Assembly: GCF_021044825.1 (NCBI RefSeq)
Contig: NZ_JAJNOC010000007.1
Span: 62,001 to 126,000, forward strand
Reading direction: 5' to 3'
Length of the DNA stretch: 64,000 nt
Origin: Massilia phyllostachyos
GTDB taxonomy: Bacteria; Pseudomonadota; Gammaproteobacteria; Burkholderiales; Burkholderiaceae_D
Shown here: positions 45,583 to 53,791 of the stretch, one piece after another
Layout: each line of letters opens with the position of its first letter
Position numbering within the stretch: the first letter of the stretch is position 1
Notes under the pieces: generated by a model
The model's database searches: none
Told to the model about the DNA's origin: nothing
Seen by the model: only the letters and a program-made list of their open reading frames with translations
Translations under genes and position numbers: made by a program

Positions 45583-46593
45583 CTAGGTTCCGATAAAAGC
45601 GGTGCCGAGCGAATCGAGGGCGGACTTGAGCGACAGCTCGTCCTGGGCCAGGTAGGTCGACAGCTTGCGCACGGCGTAGTCGTCGTTGACCTGGTCCTCG
45701 ACCCAATCGAGTTCGTCGAAGGTGATGTGGCGCTCCAGCGCGGCGTGCGGGTCGATGATGGCCTGCAGGGTCTGGGCCGAGGCGCCGGAAAAGCCCAGCA
45801 CCAGGGCCGGACGCTCGTTCATGCGGGTCAGGAACAGCGCCAGCTCGAAGTCGGCGCGCGCCAGGAAAGGCGTGATCAGGTGCATCCAGAACGCCGCCAC
45901 CAGGCTACGGTACATCGGGTCGCGCGGCAGCGGCAGCAGCAGGCTCTTTTCCAGGCGGCTGGAGCTGCTGGCCAGCACCGGCTGCAGCAGCATGCCCAGC
46001 GCCAGCAGCAGCAGGCGCACCGTGCCCTTGAAGCCGGCCTGGGCCAGCATGGCCTGCAGGCCGCCGACGGTCTGCATCTCGAGGAAGTCAGCGAAGGCCG
46101 CGTCGTAGGCGGCGGTGCGCAGGTCGACCTCGATCGCCTGGCTGGTGGCGGCCTGCAGCGGCGCGGTGGCATCCGCGGCCTTGAGCACGCCGGCGCTCAA
46201 GGTTTCGAGGCGGTTCCACAGGCGGTTCAGCACCAGCGGCGCGTCCGGCACGAATTCGGCCGGCTCGTTCACCTCCAGGGTGCTCATCATGAGGAAGGGG
46301 AAGCGCCGGCTCGACTGGTCGCTGCTGGCCACGATGTGGCCCGCGATCGCATGGCGGCGGCGCGGGCCGATGATGGCGAAGTGCAGCGGCGCCATCGCGT
46401 CGTAGCTGAGCTTCCAGCGCGCGTCGCTGCTGAGCAAGTCCATCGAGCGGGCCAGCCAGTCGTCGAGGATCTTGAGCAGGGCCGGGTTGTCGCTGGCCTT
46501 GATGAAGTCGCCCCGGCTCGGCACCTTGCCGAAGTAGCCGACGGATGCAAGGTGGGCGCCGGCGGCGCCGGCGTTCGATGCGAGACGGCTCAT
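45583..46593 (-). CDS. tagF: T6SS-associated protein TagF (ImpM family)
   Basis: The ATG at 46593 overlaps the tssM stop by 4 bp and gives 336 residues. VGYFGKVPSRGDFIKA is the hallmark of the TagF/ImpM family, followed by LDDWLARSMDLL, HFAIIGPRRRHAIAGHIVASSDQSSRRFPFLMM. TagF is a post-translational repressor of T6SS firing in Pseudomonas. The threonine-phosphorylation partners PpkA and PppA are not in the window, nor fused to it. The C-terminal 150 residues are longer than the minimal ImpM domain. Confidence 0.9.
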   Translation of the reverse strand: MSRLASNAGAAGAHLASVGYFGKVPSRGDFIKASDNPALLKILDDWLARSMDLLSSDARWKLSYDAMAPLHFAIIGPRRRHAIAGHIVASSDQSSRRFPFLMMSTLEVNEPAEFVPDAPLVLNRLWNRLETLSAGVLKAADATAPLQAATSQAIEVDLRTAAYDAAFADFLEMQTVGGLQAMLAQAGFKGTVRLLLLALGMLLQPVLASSSSRLEKSLLLPLPRDPMYRSLVAAFWMHLITPFLARADFELALFLTRMNERPALVLGFSGASAQTLQAIIDPHAALERHITFDELDWVEDQVNDDYAVRKLSTYLAQDELSLKSALDSLGTAFIGT

Positions 46594-49500
46594 TGGGCGG
46601 CTCCGGCGGTGGCGATGATGGCGGCTGGCGCGGCGACCACGGTGTCCGGCAGGCGCAGGCGCTTGAAGCCGGCGCTGTTCGCGCCCGGCGCCGGCGCGGG
46701 GGCCGCGGCCGGTTTGCGGGTGCCGATCACCTTCAGGTTGGCCGACACGCTCACGCCTTCGTTCGACCAGGTCAGCTCGAACACGCCGCCATCCTTCTTC
46801 TTGCGGCTCGAGGATTCGATCATGCTCTTCAGGCCCGTGCGGCCCGGCTCGTTCAACAGGGTCACGCTGCGGCCCTGCGGGGTGATCGCGGTGATGCGCG
46901 CGCCCGGCGTGCCGAAGCTGCTGGGCCAGGCCATGTGGACCCAGGGCTGGGCCTGGCCGCGCCAGCGCAGCGCCTGGCCGTCGATCTCGATGGTGAACTC
47001 GGTGGCGCCGACCGCGCTCAGGGCCTGCAGGTCGAACATGGTCTGTTCCTCGCCGCCGCTGGTGGCGGCCACGGTGGCCACGCCGTTGGCGGACAGCGGC
47101 GCGATCCAGCCCGGGAAGCTGGCCACCACGGTGGGCGCCAGGTGGATGCCCATGTCGGCCCAGGTCTTGGCCGCCAGCACGTCGCCGCGGCGCACCACCA
47201 GCGGGCCGATGGTGGTGTCGAAGAACTTGGCGATCGCGCCGCCCGGTCCGAAGATCTCGCCGATCTCCTGGTTGCTCGCTTCCAGGCGCGACTCCACCGC
47301 GAACGGGTATTTCGGCGCCAGGTTCTGGCGGAAGGGTTGCACCACCTGGGCCGCCCATACCTTGTTGATCTCGAGTTCGGTCGGCTTGACGATCACCGCG
47401 AAGCTCTGCATCAGCGGGCGCACCAGCAGCGGGCGAATGGCCGCCTTCTGGCTGTCGCTCATCCCGATCAGCATCTGCTCGTCCACGTACTTGAGGGCGT
47501 CGGCCAGTTCCGAGCCGCTGCCGTCCAGGGTCTGCTGCATCAGCTGCTTGGCGCCGGGGCCGGGGTCGCCCTGGTTCCTGATGGTGTTGAAGCGGCTGCG
47601 CAGCTTGGACATCTGGTCCATGTAGCCGCGCATCAGGGACGCGTTGTTGTCCTTGGCGACCACCATGCGCGCCACGCCCGCGAACTCGCGACCGACGGGC
47701 CCGAGCGGCAGGGCGGTGTTCCGCGGCGTGCCGGCCGGGATGTTGATGTTCACCTGCGACGGCTTCTGGCGCAGGACGGTCTCCTTGAACCAGGCCATCA
47801 CGCCGCGCTGGGCCTGCTGCAGGCCGGCGTCGACCAGGGTCGGGTTGTCCCAGGAAGTCTGCTGGTAGACCGTGGTCACCAGCTTGCCGATGGGGGAGGT
47901 CTGCGGGTCGCCCAGGCGGTTCATGGCGCCGGCGGCGGCCTCGAAGCTGGCCAGGTCCTGGATCGTCACGCCCTGCAGGAAGCGCTGCCATTCCTTGGCG
48001 TAGTCGTTCTTGTACAGCTCCACCAGCGACTTCTGGATCTGTTCGGGGCTGCCTTCCAGGGTCAGGTCGTCCTTTGACGCCGTCTTCAGGACCCAGTCGG
48101 CGCTTTGCAGTTCGCGGTTGGCGGCGTCGCGGAAGGCATCCTGCACGAAACCTTCCCAGGCCTCGCGCGTGAAGGTGCCGGGGATCGCATAGCTGCCCAG
48201 CACCAGCTCCTTGTCATGCTCGCCGACGATGCGGGCTACCGTCATGGTCGGGAAGCGGGTGGCGGCGCGCGCCTTGACGTCGGCGTAGACACGCTCGCGC
48301 GCCGGCATGCCGCGCACCACGCGGCGCAGGTTGTCGCGGGTCTGGTCGACCAGCGCCAGCTTCGGCTCCAGGCGCGGCCAGGACACGTCCTGGATTTGCG
48401 ACAGGTAGAAGGTGATGATGCGCTCGGCGCCGCGGATCATCTCCTCGCGCGGCATGGCGCCGCGGTTGGCGTCGAGCCAGTTGCGCCAGAAGCGGGTCAG
48501 CTGGTCGTTCAGGTGGGCGCCTTCGGCGCGCGCCGGATCGGACAGCATCAGGTAGGTCTTCAGGGCGTTGTAGGCGTCCTCGCTGCTGGTCGGCGAGGAA
48601 TCCTTGAACTGCTGCGAGGCCTGGGCCGCGGTCTGGGCGGCGGCGTCGCTGGCGCTGCCGGCGCGCGCCGACGGCTGCAGCGCGGCCGCGTTGCGGTTCA
48701 CCTCCGTCAGGAAGCCTTCCAGCGATTCGCCGACGGGCTTGAGCATCACTTCGCGCACGCCGCTGAAGTATTCCTCGCGCAGCTTGCGCTCCAGGTAGTC
48801 GCCCTGGTACAGGCCCAGGCTCAGGGACAGCGGCCGGTCCTCTCTGTATCGTTCCAGCTGCTCGATGCGGTCCTGCAGGATCTGCAGCGCCTCGAAGCGC
48901 GACTGCAGGTCGACCCGCTTGGCCTGCACCCGCGCGGCCTGGGCCAGGTCGGCCTCGACGTTGGCGACCAGCTGGCGGTTGTTCATGGTCGACCAGGTCC
49001 AGCCGCCCAGCGCCAGGCCGGCCACCGCCACGCAGGCGATGAAGGCGGCGTAGCGCATGCGGATCTTGGCGGGACTCGCGTACTGCGCCACCAGGTCCTT
49101 GTCGGCGAAGATCACCTTGCGGAAGAGATTGAGCAGGAAGTAGCCCTGCTGCTGCTGGACTTCGCCTTCCTCGTGCGGCTGCAGCTTGATGTCGAAGCGG
49201 CGCGCCACGCGCTCGGACGACACCGACACCGGCTCGCCTTCCTGCAGCGCGCTGGTGAAGTAGAAGCCGCGGAACACCGGCTTGAACTGGAAGGGGTTTT
49301 CTTCGAACAGGGTGGCGATGAAGGCGCGCAGCGGTCCCTTGATGTTGGAGAATTCGAGCGGGAAGGTGAACACGCCGGGCGGCATGCGTTCGCGCCACTG
49401 CAGCGCCATGTTCGCCGCGCTCATGTCCTTCAGGCCCTCGTACAGCTCGTCGAAGCGGGCATCGAACTGGTCCAGCACCTGCTGGCCGGTGACGTTCTGG

Positions 49501-50366
49501 CTGTAGGGCAGGGTCGCGCCCCAGATCCGGTCACGCTCGCCGCGCTCGGCGTCCTGGAAGAATTCGTTGAAGCCGGTGATCAGGTCGGCCTTGGTGAAGA
49601 CCACGTAGACCGGCGCGTGCACCTCGAGCTTCTCGGTCAGCTCCTGCACGCGCTGGCGCAGGTTCTTGGCCAGGTTGATCGCGAACTCGGGGCGATTCCC
49701 CGTCAGCTCGGCCACGCTGGCGGCGATGATGACGCCGTTGATCGGCGCTTTCTTGCGGTACCTCTTCAGCAGCGCGAGGAAGCCGAACCACTCGGCGCGG
49801 TCTTCTTCCTGCACCGAGTAGCGGCCGGCGGTGTCGATCAGGATGCCGTCGGTGGTGAAGAACCAGTCGCAGTTGCGGGTGCCGCCGACGCCGTGCACGA
49901 TCTTGCTGTCGGCGAAGGGGAACTGCAAGCCGGAGCTGGCGATCGCGGTGCTTTTTCCCGCCGCCGGGTTCCCGATGATCATGTACCAGGGCAGCTCGTA
50001 GAGGGCGGCGTCGCCCGACAGCTGGCCCAGTTTCGAGCCCTTGATGGTGGAGATCGCGTCCAGCATGCGGCTGCGGATCTCTTCCTGTTCCTGGCGCTGG
50101 GCCGGATTCGCCTTCGGCGCGCTGGTGGCCACCGTGGCCTGCTGTTCGAGCATGTCGCCCAGCTGCACGCCGGCCTGCTGGCGCCGGTAGCGGCGCCAGC
50201 CCCAGGCGGCGCCCACGCCGAGCAGCGCGAGCAGGAAGATGGTCCAGGCCCAGGCCGACGGCAGGCCGAGCAGGGCGGTGGCGAGCCACAGCAGCGCCGC
50301 CAGCGCCAGCAGGCCGGCCGCGGTGAGAGCGGGTCGTGAAGTCAGTGTTTGCCGAAGTGTTTGCAT
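46590..50366 (-). CDS. tssM: T6SS membrane-complex protein TssM (IcmF family)
   Basis: The 1258-residue protein has two N-terminal membrane helices (about 15-34 and 40-57), a cytoplasmic NTPase-like domain with an intact Walker A GNPAAGKST (132-140) and DTAGRYSVQ, a third helix at about 435-455, and a long periplasmic region with the IcmF-related and C-terminal beta domains (FDLQALSAVGATEFTIEIDGQALRWRG). With TssL it forms the trans-envelope channel and usually contacts the TssJ lipoprotein, which is absent here. Length is normal. It overlaps tagF downstream and lies 16 bp after the unknown gene upstream. Confidence 0.97.
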   Translation of the reverse strand: MQTLRQTLTSRPALTAAGLLALAALLWLATALLGLPSAWAWTIFLLALLGVGAAWGWRRYRRQQAGVQLGDMLEQQATVATSAPKANPAQRQEQEEIRSRMLDAISTIKGSKLGQLSGDAALYELPWYMIIGNPAAGKSTAIASSGLQFPFADSKIVHGVGGTRNCDWFFTTDGILIDTAGRYSVQEEDRAEWFGFLALLKRYRKKAPINGVIIAASVAELTGNRPEFAINLAKNLRQRVQELTEKLEVHAPVYVVFTKADLITGFNEFFQDAERGERDRIWGATLPYSQNVTGQQVLDQFDARFDELYEGLKDMSAANMALQWRERMPPGVFTFPLEFSNIKGPLRAFIATLFEENPFQFKPVFRGFYFTSALQEGEPVSVSSERVARRFDIKLQPHEEGEVQQQQGYFLLNLFRKVIFADKDLVAQYASPAKIRMRYAAFIACVAVAGLALGGWTWSTMNNRQLVANVEADLAQAARVQAKRVDLQSRFEALQILQDRIEQLERYREDRPLSLSLGLYQGDYLERKLREEYFSGVREVMLKPVGESLEGFLTEVNRNAAALQPSARAGSASDAAAQTAAQASQQFKDSSPTSSEDAYNALKTYLMLSDPARAEGAHLNDQLTRFWRNWLDANRGAMPREEMIRGAERIITFYLSQIQDVSWPRLEPKLALVDQTRDNLRRVVRGMPARERVYADVKARAATRFPTMTVARIVGEHDKELVLGSYAIPGTFTREAWEGFVQDAFRDAANRELQSADWVLKTASKDDLTLEGSPEQIQKSLVELYKNDYAKEWQRFLQGVTIQDLASFEAAAGAMNRLGDPQTSPIGKLVTTVYQQTSWDNPTLVDAGLQQAQRGVMAWFKETVLRQKPSQVNINIPAGTPRNTALPLGPVGREFAGVARMVVAKDNNASLMRGYMDQMSKLRSRFNTIRNQGDPGPGAKQLMQQTLDGSGSELADALKYVDEQMLIGMSDSQKAAIRPLLVRPLMQSFAVIVKPTELEINKVWAAQVVQPFRQNLAPKYPFAVESRLEASNQEIGEIFGPGGAIAKFFDTTIGPLVVRRGDVLAAKTWADMGIHLAPTVVASFPGWIAPLSANGVATVAATSGGEEQTMFDLQALSAVGATEFTIEIDGQALRWRGQAQPWVHMAWPSSFGTPGARITAITPQGRSVTLLNEPGRTGLKSMIESSSRKKKDGGVFELTWSNEGVSVSANLKVIGTRKPAAAPAPAPGANSAGFKRLRLPDTVVAAPAAIIATAGAAQ

Positions 50367-50382
50367 CGTCGGTCGTTCTCGG

Positions 50383-51762
50383 TCAGGAAAGTGCCGCGTC
50401 CGGACGAACCAGGGCGGCGTGGCGTTGTAATGGGTGTTCGTTGCCGACGCACAGGGCGGCGCCGGCGGTATCGAGTACGTGCTGGTGGGCCAGGGCGATG
50501 GCGGCCAGGAAGGGCGCCTCGTCGCCGTGGCCGCAATGGCCGCAGGCCGCGCCGAGGCTGTGCAGGTCCTGGCCAGGGTCGAGGTGGGGCAGGGCGTCGC
50601 GGGCGAACTTCATGAGTTCCATCAGGCCGGCGCTGCGGTGGCCGGTGTCGGCATACAGGGCGCTGACGGCGGCCGCGTCGTCCGCGTCCGGCAGCAGCGT
50701 CGTGGCGAGGCTGCGCAGCCGGGCGGCGTCCGGCTTGCGGCCGGCCTCGGCCGCGCTGCGCGGCGCGCTCGCCAGTTGCAGCGCGGTGGCCGGGAGGCCG
50801 AAGCCGGCTGCCTGCATGCCGTCGGCGACCAGCAGGCCGGCCGCCGCCTCGCCCGGGATCAGGCCCTGCGGATTGGCGGCGGCGAACAGCGCGCCTTGCG
50901 CCGCCAGCTCCTGCGCGGCGGTGTCGCCGATCTGCGAGCCGAAGTCGAGGACGATGGCGAAGACCGGTGCGCCGGCATGGTGTGCTCGATCGGCCAGCCG
51001 CGCCAGGAGCGCGGGCGCCCCCACGGGCAGGCAGCTGCTCTCCACCCGCTTGTCCGGCCATCCGGCCTGCGCCGCGAGCGCCCCCAGCCAGGCGGCGATG
51101 ACGGTGCGCTGCTCCTCGCTCCAGCCGGATGCGAGCGCGGCGTGAATCTGCAGCAGCGGCGCCGCCGCATCATGGGCGCCGTCGGTCGCGGCCTGCAGCT
51201 GCGGATGGCCGGCCGCCTGCATCAGGAGCTCGCCGGCGGCCGCGGCGCCGAGCGCCAGCGCCCGCCATTGTTCGTGCGTGAAGCGCGGGTCGGCCAGTCC
51301 CGCGGCGCTGCGCCAGGCATCCAGCTCGGCCCGGATCTCGGCGATGGCGTCCAGTCCGGCGCGCGCGCTCATCACGGGAAAGCCTTCGACGTCCACCAGT
51401 TCCGGATCGAGGCCGGCGCGCGCGCGTCCTTCGGCGACGGCCTGGGCCAGCTCCTGCGCGCTGGACCCGTGCGGCGTGCGCACCGCGGCCGCCAGGATCG
51501 CCAGCGCGGGCAGGGCCGGCGCCGCGGCCGGGGCGGCCGGCGCTTCCGGCGCGGCGGCGGCCGCGGGCGCGGCGCGCGCCGCCATGATGCGGCGCCCGAC
51601 CCAGAACGCGAGCAGCAGGGCCAGCGGCAGCAGCGCCAGCCAGGTGAGCAGGTCCAGCACCGACGGCATGCGGTTGGTCGAACGCCAGTACGACACCGCG
51701 CCGAGCCAGCTGGCGCCGAACACGGACGAGGAGAGCAGCGCGCCCTTGAGCCAGCCGCGCAT
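50383..51762 (-). CDS. Unknown T6SS-linked membrane protein
   Basis: The 459-residue protein has two N-terminal membrane helices (about 5-24 and 36-58), an Ala/Pro-rich linker to residue 85 and a large soluble domain on the cytoplasmic or periplasmic side. The soluble part (LDPELVDVEGFPVMSARAGLDAI, APVFAIVLDFGSQIGDTAAQELAAQGA) is Ala-rich and resembles a degenerate thiolase/ketosynthase-like fold only by general impression. I do not recognise a named family. Its position between tagX and tssM and membrane topology suggest a part in assembling the TssM complex. CGHCGH near the C-terminus may bind metal. Confidence 0.7.
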   Translation of the reverse strand: MRGWLKGALLSSSVFGASWLGAVSYWRSTNRMPSVLDLLTWLALLPLALLLAFWVGRRIMAARAAPAAAAAPEAPAAPAAAPALPALAILAAAVRTPHGSSAQELAQAVAEGRARAGLDPELVDVEGFPVMSARAGLDAIAEIRAELDAWRSAAGLADPRFTHEQWRALALGAAAAGELLMQAAGHPQLQAATDGAHDAAAPLLQIHAALASGWSEEQRTVIAAWLGALAAQAGWPDKRVESSCLPVGAPALLARLADRAHHAGAPVFAIVLDFGSQIGDTAAQELAAQGALFAAANPQGLIPGEAAAGLLVADGMQAAGFGLPATALQLASAPRSAAEAGRKPDAARLRSLATTLLPDADDAAAVSALYADTGHRSAGLMELMKFARDALPHLDPGQDLHSLGAACGHCGHGDEAPFLAAIALAHQHVLDTAGAALCVGNEHPLQRHAALVRPDAALS

Positions 51763-51867
51763 GCTAGACCTGGTCCGCCGTGGTATGCCGGCCGGCGCCG
51801 GTGGCGGCGGATGGAAGGCCGCGCCTGTGCCTGTTCAAGGGTCCTGCCATGTTCTTTTCTCCGTTCG

Positions 51868-52710
51868 CTAGCGCCGCTTCATCACGCCGGGGCGGCGCAG
51901 TTCCGTATGCCCCAGGTCCATCATCTTCCAGCGGCCGCCCCAGGTGAGGCCGACCGATTCCGCCGCTTCACCGTACAACCGGTAGCCGCGCATGGCCCAG
52001 GGATCCTTTTCGGTGATCACGATGCGGCCGTTGCGCAGGAAGGCGCTGTCCGCGGCCAGGCCGTACTGGTGCCAGCTCTGGAAGGCGGCGGCGTTGGTCA
52101 CGCTCGGCCCCATCGCGGCCAGCTTCTGCTGGCGTTCGGGGCTGCGGTAGCCTTCCAGCAGGACCATCTCGTATCCGTGCTTCTCCTTCATGATGCGGAA
52201 CGCGAGCAGCAGGCGCTGTTCGAAATCGGGGTCGAGCATCGCCCAGTCGCGGCTCGCCGAGGCGATCAGCGGACGCGCTTCGCTCACTTCCGCGGTGGTG
52301 AACGCCACCGGCGGCAAGGGCGGCGGCGGCACCAGCCCTTCGCCCTCGAGCAGGGCCGCGACCTGGCCGTTGACCTCGCGCGTGTCGTCCTCGAAGCCGC
52401 TCAGGCGCGTGTGCGAACCGCTGATCAGCGCGAACAGCGCCGGCGCGGCGAGCAGGACGACGCCTGCCATGCAGATTGCATAATGCTGCCGCAGGAACCG
52501 GCCGGCCCCGTGGAGGGCATCGCGGCCGGACCGGCGGGTCGATGCGAGGGCCGGCGTGCGCCGCCGGGCGATCGACTGCCAGTGCCGTTGAATGCGTGTG
52601 CCGGCGCCGAGCAGGGCCTGGTGCATGAAGGCGCGTCCCGTGGGGAACAGCAGCATCCAGCTGATCAGGCATGCCAGTGCGAAGTACAACGCAACAGCAA
52701 GGAGCAGCAC
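51868..52710 (-). CDS. tagX: TagX-like peptidoglycan L,D-endopeptidase (M15 family)
   Basis: The 280-residue protein has two membrane helices (about 3-22 and 79-97) and a periplasmic peptidase domain of the M15 family. The zinc ligands and catalytic residues are visible as SWHQYGLAADSAFL (His214, Asp221) and DLGHTEL (His268), with EGYRSPERQQKLAAMGPSVTNA upstream. In Acinetobacter TagX is a T6SS-linked endopeptidase that opens the cell wall for the apparatus. It heads the minus-strand operon ending in tssA. The 161-bp gap to the divergent Ala/Pro-rich gene contains the promoters and no gene. Confidence 0.88.
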   Translation of the reverse strand: MLLLAVALYFALACLISWMLLFPTGRAFMHQALLGAGTRIQRHWQSIARRRTPALASTRRSGRDALHGAGRFLRQHYAICMAGVVLLAAPALFALISGSHTRLSGFEDDTREVNGQVAALLEGEGLVPPPPLPPVAFTTAEVSEARPLIASASRDWAMLDPDFEQRLLLAFRIMKEKHGYEMVLLEGYRSPERQQKLAAMGPSVTNAAAFQSWHQYGLAADSAFLRNGRIVITEKDPWAMRGYRLYGEAAESVGLTWGGRWKMMDLGHTELRRPGVMKRR

Positions 52711-52871
52711 GTACTTTTCCTTATCTAAGAATTGTTACGGAAACGCAGTTGCCGCAGAGTATATCTTTCTAGTGCGATAACTCCCCGCACGATTGAAATT
52801 ATGGGTAATGCATAGCGACGCACAATTGGTTACTTGGTTTTTGGCACCGTTTTCACGTTTGACGTAGAGTT

Positions 52872-53789
52872 ATGGTCAACTCAACAGAGGAGTGTGTTTT
52901 GCACGACAGCGAACGCCGCCCCGGCGCGGGCCGACCCAGTCTTCTTTCAGGGAGCGCAGCCCCGGCGCAGGAAGACCGCAGCGTCCTCAGCCAGCTCGAC
53001 GGCCGGGCCGCGCCTGCGCGCGTCGCCCCGGACCGGCCCCGGCACGACCGCCAGCGCGGCGTGCGCGCCGCCGTCTTCGGCGTCGCCTTTGCGGGGATTG
53101 CGACGCTGGCCTGGCTGGCGCTGGGCAGTGTGAACGATTCGGCCGACGCGACCCTGGCCGCCGCCCACGCGCCATCGTCGATGCCGGCGGCGCCGGTGCA
53201 GGCCGTGGCGCCGGCGCCGACCGCGGCACTCCCGGCTCCGGCACCTCCCGACATCGCTACGGCGGCGCTGATCCGGGAAGAAGAGCCGGCCCCGCTCGAC
53301 ACGCCTGCCGTTGCCGCGATCAAGGGCAAGAACGAACTGTCCGACGCGCTGCACGCCGCGCCGCCGGCCGCGTCGAAACCCGAGCTGGCCAGCCTGCTCG
53401 ATGCGCCCGCGCCCGCCGCGCGCCAGGACGGCGCGGCCAAGGATGGCGGCAAGGCCAAACCGGCCCAGGACAAGCCCGCACGCAGCGACAAGCCGCGCGT
53501 GGCGGCCGCGCCGGCCAGGCCGAAGCCTGCCGCCAGGCCCGCGCAGGCGCCTGCCGCCAAGGCGGCGCCGAAACGCGCCGCCCCGGTCGACAACGACGTC
53601 GCCCTGCTGGCCGCGTTGCTGGCCCATACCAAGACCCCGGAAGCCGGCTCGCCCGAAGAGATCTACAAGCGCTGCGCCACCAACGCCACCGCCGCCGAAG
53701 TGCAGCGCTGCCGGGTGCGCGTGTGCCAGGGCAGCGCCAAGGGCGCAGCCGAATGCAAGTCGGTCCGGATCTCCAAAGTATCGAGTTGA
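52872..53789 (+). CDS. Ala/Pro-rich single-pass membrane protein upstream of vgrG2
   Basis: The frame gives 305 residues from ATG 52872, but AGAGGAG at 52886-52892 fits better an in-frame TTG at 52899, which would remove nine residues. The chain has a basic N-terminal segment, one membrane helix at about residues 66-85 (VRAAVFGVAFAGIATLAWLAL), a long Ala/Pro/Lys-rich periplasmic stalk, and a small C-terminal domain with four Cys (KRCATNATAAEVQRCRVRVCQG, AECKSVRI) that may form disulfides. It ends 2 bp before vgrG2, so it belongs to that operon. I do not recognise a family; a spacer that contacts the T6SS or the wall is a guess. Confidence 0.7.
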   Translation: MVNSTEECVLHDSERRPGAGRPSLLSGSAAPAQEDRSVLSQLDGRAAPARVAPDRPRHDRQRGVRAAVFGVAFAGIATLAWLALGSVNDSADATLAAAHAPSSMPAAPVQAVAPAPTAALPAPAPPDIATAALIREEEPAPLDTPAVAAIKGKNELSDALHAAPPAASKPELASLLDAPAPAARQDGAAKDGGKAKPAQDKPARSDKPRVAAAPARPKPAARPAQAPAAKAAPKRAAPVDNDVALLAALLAHTKTPEAGSPEEIYKRCATNATAAEVQRCRVRVCQGSAKGAAECKSVRISKVSS

Positions 53790-53791
53790 AC

